From UBA2030 sp049969475 (GTDB lineage: Bacteria > Bacteroidota > Bacteroidia > Bacteroidales > TTA-H9), in NCBI GenBank assembly GCA_049969475.1, contig JBMFOU010000006.1, positions 1-64,000 on the forward strand: 64,000 bases of DNA. The letters are read 5' to 3'. The notes beneath the pieces are model-generated. The model worked only from the letters and a program-made list of their open reading frames with translations, made no database searches and was not told the origin of the DNA. A program made the position numbers and the translations under genes. Of this stretch, positions 49,505-59,016 are shown one piece after another (within the stretch, counting starts at the first letter, position 1; every line of letters begins with the position of its first letter).

Positions 49505-52500
49505 TTAGCGGATCAGAGTAACCTGGCCTTTGAAAATGCGCTTGCCGCCCGGTGCTGTGTCTCCTTTTCCCTTGTATTCCACCAAATAAACATAAATATC
49601 CGGAGGTGCAGGAGTTCCTTTTACCTTGCCATCCCAGCCCTGTCGAATATCGTCGGTTTGGAATACCAGTTGTCCATGCCTGTCGTATATATATAGATGG
49701 AATTCAATCGTTTCATCGGTAGAGAGAATGTAAAAGATGTCGTTGATTCCGTCGTTATTGGGAGAGAAAGCATTGGGAGCGCTTATAATCCCGCTGCAGA
49801 GCTCCACTGCAATGGTGTCTCTCTTTTCGCATCCTTCATTATACGCTCTCACCCAGTAAGTTCCACTTTCGGTAACGGTGTAGGTTCTGCGCTGACTACC
49901 ATCCTGCCATTCATACCAGGTACTTCCATCGCCTCCACCAGCATCCAGCACAATGGGGTCGCAGGCAAAGAGGTTGAGGTCGGGGCCAAGATTAACGTAT
50001 GGGGTAGGCCGCACAAGCACTTCGAAGCTGAGGGTATCCTTACATCCCGAACCGGAAGTGCCTTCCAATTGATAATCCATGGTATGCGGAGGTTTTAATA
50101 TTATGGAACTTCCGGTCAAAGGAGTGATGTAATCTCTGGGTATCCATCGGTAATTTTTGGCTCCTGAAGGGGTAAGCACCAGGGAAGAATCGCGGCACAG
50201 GGCCGGTGTTTCCGGTGAAATACTCAGTCCCGGCTTGGGATTGATAGTGATTTTGATGCTGTCAGTGTACAGTCCGCAGGGTGAATTTCCTACAATATTC
50301 AGCTTTAGCCAGGCTGTTACAGGATCATTGCTTGAAATCTCAGGATCATAGACCGGATTGGTTATGTTGTAAGCAGAAAGTTTACCTGGCCCATTTATAG
50401 TCCAATATAGGGAGTCGTAGCGGGAGGCAGATACACCCTGTATTGCATAGGTGAGTCCCTCACAAACCGAGTCAATGGTATTGGGGAAGGTAAATACTGG
50501 GGCAGGCACAACATTAATGGTCAGTTCCACACAATCGCTTATTCCGCAAACATTTTCGTAGCGGGCATAGTAAGTAGTGGTTACTTCGGGTGACGGAATT
50601 ATAAGAGGGTTTGCCACGCCCAGAGCACCGGCTCCGCAGGCTGTCATGAACCAACGGAGTGAGTCGCCGTTTCCACCTGTGGCTTCGATTACAAGATCGC
50701 CTGGGTCGTCGGAGCAGAAGATATAGTTATTGGGAATGAGTAACGTGGGCGGTTCAGGTGTATTAACCTTTATGGTGATACGCTGCCATGCTGAGGGGCC
50801 GCAATAGGTTTCCCAGCGGGCCAGGAATTCGGTGGTTACCTGAGGCGCTGGCACTTTTAAAGTATCTCCTACTCCAATAGGTATAGTATCGGGGCTGTCT
50901 ATTCTTCGCCATACAATGCGATCTCCATACCCTCCATGGGCTACCAGAGTAAGCTGAGACACGGCTCCCATGCAGTAATTATTCGTGTCGGCTGTGATGC
51001 TATCGGGTTTGCGTGCTGTGTGCACCACCACCTCCATCGAATCGCATTCTGATACTCCGCAGGCGTTTTCCCAACGAGCATAATACCATTTGGAAACAAT
51101 AGGGGCTGGAATAGTTAGGGTAGTCCCCGTTCCTATAGATGTTCCGTTGCACGAGCCGATAAACCATCTCACCCTTTGTCCCCAGGGTGAAATCGTGTCA
51201 CCGTATCCACCTATGGCTGTAAGGTTGATGTAATCCACCGAACCCACACAATAGTATGAGGTATCCACCATCAGGGTATCCGGTTTTATCGGTATTTGTA
51301 TGACCTGAGCCGTAACTTGGGTGCATTGCGATTGACCACAAACATTCTCCCAGCGGGCGTAATAGGTGGTAGTGGTATCAGGAGAAGGAATCTTGGCTGT
51401 TGTTCCTGTAATTACCGGGTTTGTGCCGCATCCGTCAGTGTACCATACCAGCAAGTCACCATAGCCTCCTGTGGCTGAAAGGGTGATGCTATCCGGGTCG
51501 TTGTAACATATAAACAGAGGATCAACACTGGCTGCGGTGGGAGGTACGGGTTCATTCACAAATACTTCAACCCAAACACAGGGTGTTGTGTCGCATGCAT
51601 TGGCATTGCGTGCATAATAAATGGTGGTGGTATCAGGTGCAGGAATAGTAATGGTATTGCCAATACCCACGGGGGTACCCCCACAGGAGTCGGCGTACCA
51701 AACCACCTGATCGAAGGGCCAGAAGGTGCCGTAAGCCGTGAAAGTAAGATCTCCGCTGAAGGAGGCGCAGATGTTGTTTTGGGAGACGGTTACCGAGTCC
51801 AGATCGCGGGGTTTGGGGTAAACATTAATCTGGATGGAATCGCAGGCCGAGGCTCCGCAAGAGTTGACCCAGCGGGCAAAATATTTTGTAGTATCCTGAG
51901 GTGCATTGATCATGAGGGGACTGCCTGAACCTTGGTAGGTGCCATTGCAGGATCCTTTAAACCATTGAAGTTCAGTTCCTGACCCTCCAAAAGCATATAA
52001 ATAAATGATGCTAACTGTTCCTTCACAATAGTTGTTCACAGGGCTGAATAGCGTTTGGGGAGGCTCTGGCAATTGAATGACTTCAACTGTTATACTGACA
52101 CACGCGGAGGTTCCGCATTTGTTTTTCCAGTTCGCATAGTAGGTGGTGGTAGAGTCCGGGGCTGGCAGGGTGAGTGAAGTACCCGTTCCAATGGGGGTTG
52201 TTCCGCAGGCATCCTTGAACCAGGTGAGTGTATCTCCCAGTCCACCGCTGACGCTTAAAGTTATCTGGCTGATCGTGCCGCGGCAAAAGCCGGAAGTGTC
52301 CACACTTAATGCAATGGGAGGGAGAGGATGTGGTGTAACGTTGACCCTTATGCTATCGCAGGTACTGATGCCACAGATGTTTTGCCAGGTGGCCCAGTAC
52401 CAGGTGGTGTCCTGCGGTGCGGTGATGATTAAAGGCTGACCCTGGCCTACCAGCACGCCCTGACAATAGTTTTTCCACCATTTCAGCGTACTCCCAACAC

Positions 52501-55500
52501 CTCCTTCTGCTGTAAGCGTTAGAATGTTTACGGTACCTGCACAATAATCGTTGGTATCAACCATCAGGCTCGCAGGAGGTTGGGGAAGAGGGATCACATG
52601 GATGCTTAAGGAATCGCATTCAGATTCGCCGCAGGAATTTACCCAGCGGGCATAATATATCGTGGTATCTGTGGGAGCCGTTAACTGAAGCATCAAAGGA
52701 GGTTCAAATTGGCCGGCTAGCGTGCCTCCGCAACTTCCGGTAAATACCTCCACGGTATCTCCCGACCCACCATTGACTCCAATAAAAAGATTGTTGATGC
52801 TTCCGCTGCAGAAATTGTTCGTATTGGCAAAAACGCTCGTCGGCTTTTCAGGTAGGGGAATTACCTGTATAACCTTGGTGGTGTCACTGTAGCAGCCATT
52901 AGGGTCAGTGAAACTGTAAGTAATAGCTTTTATTCCTGGCCCTGCAGCAGATGGATCAAACAGCGCCGTCCCGTTCCCCTGATCAGTAATACCGGGCCCT
53001 GAAAAACTCCCGGATGGAGCATGATTACCGGTCAGCTGAACCGGGGTGGCATTTATGCAGTAAGTAGCATTGAGAGGTGAAAAATCGACAGTGGGTTTAG
53101 CCAACACATTCACCTGATATGTGGTGTCGTTGGCACATCCGTTGAAATCGATAACAGTATAAGTAATATTGTAAGGTCCGCCTACTCCGGCAGCGGCTGG
53201 ATTAAAAATTGCCTGGCCTGTCAACAGGTCGGTGATACCTGGCCCGCTAAACTCGCCCAGCGGTGCAAAGTTCCCGGTGATAGTATCGGGAACTCCGTTG
53301 ATGCAATAGTTGGCTTGAATGTCAGTAATAACGGCTACTGGCAGAGGATAAACTGTTACGTCGAGGAATGCCGTGTCGGCACAGGCGTTGGCATCGAAAT
53401 AAAAGTAGTAAACTGTGTGGGTACCTACTCCAGCCTGCGCTGCATTAAAAGTAGCTGTACCATTGTTGTTGTCAGTTATGCCGGGACCTCCAAAATGACC
53501 AGCCGGTGCAAAATTACCTGTTAGAGCTATTGGGGGAGTGTTGAGGCAAGTATTGGGTGTCAGTCCGGTAAAGCTTACCGAGGGTAAGGGATTAACAGTG
53601 GTGGTCTTGACCATGGTGCTGGAGCATCCGTTGAGGGCCTGATAAGTATAGGAAATGTTGTAAGGCCCGCCTACTCCAGCCGTGGCAGGATTAAATTGTG
53701 CCGTTCCATTATTGAAATTGGCAATCCCAGGTCCTGAGAAAGTACCAAAGGGAGCAAAATTGCCGACGAGAGTTGCCGGGGGCATGTTGGGGCAGTAGTT
53801 CAGATCAAGCCCTGTAAAATCGACATTAGGAGCTTGATTGACCGTTGTGGTTTGCATGTAGGAGTTCTGGCAACCTGATGGATCGGTATAGGTAAAGGTT
53901 ATAGTATGTGTTCCGGCACCAGCTGCTGAGGGGTCGAAAGTTGCTGTTCCGTTTCCGTTGTCAGTAATCCCTGGTCCTGAAAAAGTTCCTCCGGGGGCCA
54001 TGTTGCCAATGAGCAGCGAACTGCTGCTGTTGGTGCAGTAGCTGCCCAGCAATCCCGAAAAGTTTACTTCCGGAAGATTATTAACGACGGTAGAAAGTGT
54101 TGCTGTGTTAGTGCATCCGTTGGGATCGGTATAGGTATAGGTGATGGTATAGGGACCGCCCACTCCAGCCAGGGAAGGATCAAAGACAGCCTGGCCAAAA
54201 CCAATGTTTACAATGCCAGCTCCGCTGAAGTATCCTTCAGGTGCATGGTTGCCCGTCAGGATGGAAACATCACTATTCACGCAATAGGAAGGAAGCAAAC
54301 CTGTAAAGCTTACATTAGGTAGACCGGTAACGCTGGTTTGTTTGGCAATGCTATTACTACAACCTTGAGGGCTGGTATAGGTGTAGGTGATAGAGTAGGG
54401 GCCACCAACCCCTGCAACTGAGGGGTTGAAAATACCCACTCCGCTGGATGAGGAAGTGATGCCCGGTCCCGAAAACCCTCCATAGGGGGCATTATTACCT
54501 GTTAGCTGGGCAGAGGGTTCATTAACGCAATAGGTGGTTTTCAATCCGGTGAAATTCACATAGGGCAGAGGATACACGGTGGTGTATTTCATGTCGTCAT
54601 CAAAGCACCCATTGGCATCGGTGTAGGTATAGGTAATCAGATAAGGGCCTCCAGGGCCTGCGGCTGCAGGATTAAAGGTGGCGACTCCTGTTCCAAAGTC
54701 CGTAATACCCGGGCCGCTAAATGTCCCTCCCAACGGACTGCCGAGTAGGGTTGCAGGTGTGGCATCTTCGCAATATCCGCCCAATAAACCTGTAAAGGTA
54801 GCTGTGGGAACAGGATTTACGGAAACCTGTACTGCAACGCATTGCGAGAATCCACAGGCATTTTCCCAACGGGCATAGTAAGCCGTAGTGGTTGTAGGTG
54901 CCGTAATGGTGATGGGGTTGCCTATCCCCACAACCGTCTGACTCCCACAATAACCCTGGAACCATTTTACATAATCGCCGGTGCCGCCATTAACTGATAA
55001 TGTGATTTGGCTTATGGTATTGATGCAGTAGACTGGGTTACTCACTGTAGCAGAAGTGGGTGCCTGCGGTGGATCGATGACAGTGATGGTAATGGAGTCG
55101 CAAGCCGAGGCACCACAGGAATTTTCCCACCACACGTAATAGGTGGTAGTAACATTGGGGGCATCGAGTGTGGCAGGTGTTCCCTGATAAATGTCAGGTC
55201 CATGGCAGCTTAAGCCCCATTTGAGCACATCTCCCGAACCACCTGTAGCTGTAAGTGTAATGGTACCGGGGTAATTGTAGCAAATGTCATTTATGTTGGA
55301 TGTAACTGTAGTAACCGGCTGGGCCAGAGCTAGAGCCGTGATGGTTACCGACTGACAGGCCGATTGCCCGCAGGCCGATTCCCAGCGGGCATAGTAGGTG
55401 GTAGTGGTCTGCGGAGAGGGTAGGGTGACCGGATTGCCCGTAGCCAGGAGGGTGCCTCCACAAGCATCACTGTACCATCTCAAAACTTCACCACTACCTC

Positions 55501-58500
55501 CTATGGCTGTTAAGGTGATTTGCCCGGTATTGGCACACACAGTGTTTTGACTGGCTGTGACCCCGGCAGGAGCTACAGGCAATGGTAGAACATTAACAGT
55601 CAGTGATAGGCAAGATGTATTTCCGCATTGAGTCTCCCACCGGGCCCAATAAGTGGTAGTAATTTCTGGGGTAGGAATCACCAGGCTGGTTCCGGTTCCT
55701 ATCAGGGTGTCTCCGCAACTACCAGTGTACCAGGCTAATGTCTGGCCTGAACCTCCTATGGCTGTTAGTGTAATATTATTGGGATCGTCGGCGCAGAAGT
55801 TATTTCGGTCGCTCAGCAGGGCTACCGGCGGAGTGGGTAAAGGATAAACATAATCGACCACAAAGCTGGTATCCTTGGTACAGCCTTTGGCATCCGTCAG
55901 GCTTAAATTGTAAGTACCGCTGGGAATGTTGGTAACGATAGGGGTAGTAGCTCCGTTTGACCAGGACCATGAATAAGGAGGTGTGCCTCCGGCTGCCTGA
56001 GTGGCAATGCTGCCGTCGGTGCCGCCTTCGCAAGAAACCGGTGTAATTGTAGGCGCTATGTATATCTGGTATTCACGCAGGCGGGCAAGCATCATATCTT
56101 GAGCTCCCTGGCTACTCAGGGTAACCCCAGCCAGAAAGAAGCTGTTCTCGAACGAACCAGTGTATAGAACCCTACCTAACGCGTCTGTGGTAACCGACCA
56201 ACCCTCTTCATTGCCATTGCCTCCAATCTGTCGGGCCATAGACCAGATGCCTGAATCATCAAGACGGGCCACAAAGGCATCGCTCCCGCCCGCGCTGGTA
56301 AGACCTATTGTCCCGAATTGTGCAGTAGTAACAAATCTACCGGTTATATAAATGTTTCCCAATGAACTAAAAGCCAGGCTATTGGCTTTATCGTTACTGT
56401 TTCCTCCAGCACTTGTGGCAAAAAGTACCGTGCCACCTGGCGTCATTTTTAAGACAAAAATATCTGTCCCTCCAGCGGAAGTAAGTGTGTAGCTTCCAAA
56501 GTTGGCCGTCCCGGAAAACGTCCCTGCAATGAACATATTACCGGCTTCATCGGTAATTATGCCCGCAGGGATGTCATCTCCAGAGCCTCCGGCCTGATAA
56601 AGGCTTTTAGTCGTTCCATAGCGACTGAAAACTGCCACAAATATATCGTTCCCTCCCTGGCTGGTAATGCTAAGAGAACCGAAGGTGGCAGTATTCTGGA
56701 AAGTCCCTGTAACCATGATATCGCCGTTGATTGCTTGGCTTATGCCGGTGGCCCTGTCGGGTGAGGCACTTCCACCGGAAGAAACCCACTCAAGATTACC
56801 GCTATTACTGTAACGGGCCACGAACACATCTTCGCTTCCTGAGCTATTCAGTGTAAAACCCTGAAATCCAGCTATGCCTTGATAATATCCGGCAACATAA
56901 ACACTGCCGCTGGCATCTGCATCAATGGCCAGGGCTTTATCTTCGAAAATACCACCCCCGGTTTGCACCCATTGTAGTGTTCCACTGGAGGAATATCGGG
57001 CCACAAAGACATCGCTTTCACCCTGGGAAAAAACCTGCTGGGGTCCAAAATAGGCCATCACGCGGAAAGACCCGGCCAGGTAGATATTTCCCAGGCTATC
57101 AAAAGCCAGGCCCCCAGGCTCATCATCTAAAGAGCCTCCGATTTGTTTCACCCATTGTAGAGTCCCCAGGTTGTTGTATTTAGCCAGGAAAAGGTCGAGT
57201 CCTCCGTTACTGGTCAGGGTCGTAGATCCAAAGGTGGCTGAACCCGAAAAAGTACCGTATACATAAAAGTTGGAAGCAGCATCTGTCCGTATGAAACGAC
57301 CTGCGTCGTTGCCAATGCCACCTCCGCTGCGTGCCAGGTTCCAGGCTGAAGTATCGCGACCGAAAACAAGGGCCGGAGGCTCAGCTATGCTGAAAGTATG
57401 GCGAAAACGACAGTTGTTTGCATCTCTTACCGTTACCGAATAATTCCCCGGGGCTAAACCTGTAATCGAGGAGGTGTTATCTCCATTGTTCCATGTAAAA
57501 ATATAGGGTTCCGTCCCGCCAGTTGCCACAAGGTTTATCGAGCCATCGGCAACTCCCTGGCAGGAAGCATTTTGCTTGATGGCGGTTACACTCAGCTCAC
57601 AGGCATTAGGCGTCCACTGCCAAAGATCTTTCAAATATCCGGTAGCATTGTCACCTCCGCAGGTTATGTAAGCGCTGTTGCCAATCACAAAATAGGCCAT
57701 GTTTTCCCGGGGAAGGGCAGGTAGGTCAGTTTTTTGGGTCCATAGACCTGATACCGGATTAAATTCCCAAAGGTCTTTTTTTAAGTTTACACCGTCGTCA
57801 CCTAATGCCACATATCCTTTCCCATTGAGGGCAAAACCAGCTGCTCCGCTGCGGCTGCTCCCAGTCAGCGAGGCTATAGCGGTCCAGGTGTCTGAAAGCC
57901 GGTCGTAACGGTAAAAATCATTCTTGTAAGTTCCGCTGTAGCCTGTTCCCAGGTAACCACTCATGCCGATTGCAAAAGCGGTTGCATAAATACGTCCCTG
58001 GCCTGGGTAGGTGGCCCGGGCTGTCCAGGTGTGTGTGGAGGGATTGTATTCATAAAAATCTTTTCTATAGGCTCCATCATATCCAGTGCCCACATAGGCT
58101 CTGTCTCCAATCACCATGGCCACGCTTCCCTGTCGGGCTCCACCAGCGAAAGCAGTCCTTGAGGTCCATGTATTGGTTGATGGATTATATTCCCAGTTGT
58201 CTCCTAAAAAACCTCCATTGTACCCGGTAAGCACGTATCCTTTTCCGTCAATGCCAAAAGCAGTTGCGTAGGCACGGGCGGGCCCTGGAAGGTCAGCTAC
58301 CTGGGTCCATGTGTCTGTAGCCGGGTCATATTCCCAAAAATCTTTGCGATAAATCCCGTCAAAACCTGTTCCCACATAGGCTTTGCCTCCGGCCTCGAAG
58401 GCTACCGGACCCTTGCGTGCGCTGCCCCCAAATGGACTTCGGCCGACCCAGGTGTCTTGCCCCCAGGCATTTGCAACATATAAAAGAATTGCAAGTACAA

Positions 58501-58531
58501 ACAAAAACTTGCTCAATAACTGTTTTTTCAT
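49505..58531 (-). CDS. Giant T9SS type B-sorted multidomain surface protein (3008 residues)
   Basis: One uninterrupted frame of 3008 residues. Order: signal peptide (to about 24, ANAWGQ); Kelch-like repeats to about 300; an SprB repeat (about 308-375; ASCQGVADGSINL); a seven-unit-like beta-propeller with DIFVAKY/GNIYLAGSF repeats (about 380-815); a second SprB repeat (about 826-890). Then come four Ig-like units of one type (about 895-1235), eight of another (about 1237-1890), nine more of the first (about 1892-2675), two short Ig-like stretches, and a gliding-motility-associated type B sorting domain beginning APNAFSPNNDGIND near 2915 and ending VTLIR. It would be exported by the T9SS and shown on the cell surface. 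Length and repeats suggest adhesion or gliding. Upstream DUF4907 gene overlaps by 4 nt. Confidence 0.92.
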   Translation of the reverse strand: MKKQLLSKFLFVLAILLYVANAWGQDTWVGRSPFGGSARKGPVAFEAGGKAYVGTGFDGIYRKDFWEYDPATDTWTQVADLPGPARAYATAFGIDGKGYVLTGYNGGFLGDNWEYNPSTNTWTSRTAFAGGARQGSVAMVIGDRAYVGTGYDGAYRKDFYEYNPSTHTWTARATYPGQGRIYATAFAIGMSGYLGTGYSGTYKNDFYRYDRLSDTWTAIASLTGSSRSGAAGFALNGKGYVALGDDGVNLKKDLWEFNPVSGLWTQKTDLPALPRENMAYFVIGNSAYITCGGDNATGYLKDLWQWTPNACELSVTAIKQNASCQGVADGSINLVATGGTEPYIFTWNNGDNTSSITGLAPGNYSVTVRDANNCRFRHTFSIAEPPALVFGRDTSAWNLARSGGGIGNDAGRFIRTDAASNFYVYGTFSGSATFGSTTLTSNGGLDLFLAKYNNLGTLQWVKQIGGSLDDEPGGLAFDSLGNIYLAGSFRVMAYFGPQQVFSQGESDVFVARYSSSGTLQWVQTGGGIFEDKALAIDADASGSVYVAGYYQGIAGFQGFTLNSSGSEDVFVARYSNSGNLEWVSSGGSASPDRATGISQAINGDIMVTGTFQNTATFGSLSITSQGGNDIFVAVFSRYGTTKSLYQAGGSGDDIPAGIITDEAGNMFIAGTFSGTANFGSYTLTSAGGTDIFVLKMTPGGTVLFATSAGGNSNDKANSLAFSSLGNIYITGRFVTTAQFGTIGLTSAGGSDAFVARLDDSGIWSMARQIGGNGNEEGWSVTTDALGRVLYTGSFENSFFLAGVTLSSQGAQDMMLARLREYQIYIAPTITPVSCEGGTDGSIATQAAGGTPPYSWSWSNGATTPIVTNIPSGTYNLSLTDAKGCTKDTSFVVDYVYPLPTPPVALLSDRNNFCADDPNNITLTAIGGSGQTLAWYTGSCGDTLIGTGTSLVIPTPEITTTYWARWETQCGNTSCLSLTVNVLPLPVAPAGVTASQNTVCANTGQITLTAIGGSGEVLRWYSDACGGTLLATGNPVTLPSPQTTTTYYARWESACGQSACQSVTITALALAQPVTTVTSNINDICYNYPGTITLTATGGSGDVLKWGLSCHGPDIYQGTPATLDAPNVTTTYYVWWENSCGASACDSITITVIDPPQAPTSATVSNPVYCINTISQITLSVNGGTGDYVKWFQGYCGSQTVVGIGNPITITAPTTTTAYYARWENACGFSQCVAVQVSVNPVPTATFTGLLGGYCEDATPATLLGSPLGGTFSGPGITDFGTGVATFNPAAAGPGGPYLITYTYTDANGCFDDDMKYTTVYPLPYVNFTGLKTTYCVNEPSAQLTGNNAPYGGFSGPGITSSSSGVGIFNPSVAGVGGPYSITYTYTSPQGCSNSIAKQTSVTGLPNVSFTGLLPSYCVNSDVSILTGNHAPEGYFSGAGIVNIGFGQAVFDPSLAGVGGPYTITYTYTDPNGCTNTATLSTVVNNLPEVNFSGLLGSYCTNSSSSLLIGNMAPGGTFSGPGITDNGNGTATFDPSAAGAGTHTITFTYTDPSGCQNSYMQTTTVNQAPNVDFTGLDLNYCPNMPPATLVGNFAPFGTFSGPGIANFNNGTAQFNPATAGVGGPYNISYTYQALNGCSSTMVKTTTVNPLPSVSFTGLTPNTCLNTPPIALTGNFAPAGHFGGPGITDNNNGTATFNAAQAGVGTHTVYYFYFDANACADTAFLDVTVYPLPVAVITDIQANYCINGVPDTITGNFAPLGEFSGPGITDLLTGQAIFNPAAAGVGGPYNITYTVIDFNGCANDTTYQVNVLAKPTVDFSPLNATYCINATPVQLTGNHAPSGSFSGPGITDQGNGTALFDPSAAGPGIKAITYSFTDPNGCYSDTTKVIQVIPLPEKPTSVFANTNNFCSGSINNLFIGVNGGSGDTVEVFTGSCGGTLAGQFEPPLMLQLTAPTDTTIYYARWVNSCGESECDSLSIHVIPLPQPPASLMVDTNDYCAGTVNILTLTAEGGVGSTLKWWKNYCQGVLVGQGQPLIITAPQDTTWYWATWQNICGISTCDSIRVNVTPHPLPPIALSVDTSGFCRGTISQITLSVSGGLGDTLTWFKDACGTTPIGTGTSLTLPAPDSTTTYYANWKNKCGTSACVSITVEVIQLPEPPQTLFSPVNNYCEGTVSIIYLYAFGGSGTELQWFKGSCNGTYQGSGSPLMINAPQDTTKYFARWVNSCGASACDSIQINVYPKPRDLDSVTVSQNNICASFSGDLTFTAYGTFWPFDQVVWYADSCGGTPVGIGNTITIPAPDTTTIYYARNANACDTTPCVWVEVFVNEPVPPTAASVDPLFICYNDPDSITLSATGGYGDLLVWYTDGCGTNPVITGTTAKIPSPDTTTTYYARWENVCGQSQCTQVTAQVIQIPIKPDTLMVDTSYYCVGSVDYINLTAIGGYGDTISPWGQRVRWFIGSCNGTSIGTGTTLTIPAPIVSKWYYARWENACGVSECDSMEVVVHTARKPDSITADTNNYCMGAVSQLTLVAHGGYGDRIVWRRIDSPDTIPIGVGDTLKVPAPQVTTEFLARWETYCGPSAWQRITIKVNTPEPPTLLIPNNYIFCSDDPGDLVIEATGGNGDSLRWFMTACGAGALGVANPLIIPSPEVTTTYYARYENVCGISDCVELTINVVPAPVFTFPNTIDSVCEGLTYAIQGVSASRYDSLYWTINGPGKLSAYNITNPVYDPEISSNDPVTAWLKLNIVGNSPCGLYTDSIKITINPKPGLSISPETPALCRDSSLVLTPSGAKNYRWIPRDYITPLTGSSIILKPPHTMDYQLEGTSGSGCKDTLSFEVLVRPTPYVNLGPDLNLFACDPIVLDAGGGDGSTWYEWQDGSQRRTYTVTESGTYWVRAYNEGCEKRDTIAVELCSGIISAPNAFSPNNDGINDIFYILSTDETIEFHLYIYDRHGQLVFQTDDIRQGWDGKVKGTPAPPDIYVYLVEYKGKGDTAPGGKRIFKGQVTLIR
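50511..52860 (-). repeat. Nine-unit block of ~85-residue cysteine-rich Ig-like repeats
   Basis: Coordinates are approximate. The repeat is built from a PxxP start, a Cys about 15 residues in, LTAxGGxGD, W(Y/F)xxxCGxxxxGxG, P(A/S)PxTTTYYARWEN, and CGxSxC. The four-cysteine pattern recurs in nearly all nine units, suggesting two disulphides per domain. Another four copies (about 54830-55845) lie in the same gene, separated by the second repeat family. Confidence 0.8.
52860..54820 (-). repeat. Eight-unit block of ~82-residue 'FSGPGIT' repeats
   Basis: Coordinates are approximate. Each unit reads, with variations, VxFTGLxxxYCxN, LxGNxAPxGxFSGPGIT, FxPxxAGVGG, YxITYTYTDxNGC. It carries two cysteines. 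The block sits between the two blocks of four-cysteine repeats, splitting them 4 and 9, which points to insertion of one repeat family into an array of the other. Confidence 0.8.
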
Positions 58532-58893
58532 GGTTTGTCGGTTAAAGCGGATTCTGACGGAATAACTCCCATGGAATCAAGTTCCTGCTGACTTATGGCA
58601 GGAGGTATAATATTGTTTCGTAATTTCTTGACAACTAATTGGGCTATTCGGCTGGCCTGCAAACTATCTGAAAAGGATATTTTCCTTCCAATGGATGGTA
58701 TAAATGGTTGATTAATAAAAGGTTTATCTTTTTTCAAAATTCGATATCCCCAACCTTTCTTATCAACCCGATATACCTGAATTGCAAGGCTGTCAGTGGT
58801 CTTATCGTTTTTTGGCAGGGGCCGATTGCCCATGGGTTGACAACCTCCATACCCCCACAAAAAAATGAAAATCCATCCCCAGCGAAAGCTCAT
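58528..58893 (-). CDS. DUF4907 lipoprotein
   Basis: 121 residues from the ATG at 58893; an in-frame ATG at 58923 lies within the promoter element and was rejected. A signal with a Cys near residue 18 (GYGGCQPMG) marks a lipoprotein. The DUF4907 domain is evident from YRVDKKGWGYRILKKDKPFINQPFIPSIGRKISF and the following A.lVVKKLR. In Bacteroidota DUF4907 genes frequently sit before Kelch- and T9SS-type genes, as here; the stop overlaps the giant gene by 4 nt (ATGA). It may assist folding, export or anchoring of the giant protein, but no function is established. Confidence 0.82.
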   Translation of the reverse strand: MSFRWGWIFIFLWGYGGCQPMGNRPLPKNDKTTDSLAIQVYRVDKKGWGYRILKKDKPFINQPFIPSIGRKISFSDSLQASRIAQLVVKKLRNNIIPPAISQQELDSMGVIPSESALTDKP

Positions 58894-58920
58894 TGTTGGT
58901 CCAGTAAAAATAAATTCTGT

Positions 58921-58928
58921 CAAATTTA
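58921..58928 (-). promoter_or_regulatory. -7 promoter element (TAAATTTG) for the DUF4907-giant protein operon
   Basis: An exact TAnnTTTG match on the minus strand, 27 nt upstream of the ATG at 58893. Confidence 0.5.
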
Positions 58929-59016
58929 GTAAGTTTTAATGGTTTCTTTTAACCGATGAGTTAATGACCATATAAAAGCATCCGATGTTGCATTTTGTAC
59001 CTCAAGGTTGCTGATA

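Noticed and set aside
49505..58531. Plus-strand ORFs of 60-130 codons inside the giant gene
   Set aside because: They are antisense shadows of a repetitive coding region with no start signals or recognisable proteins.
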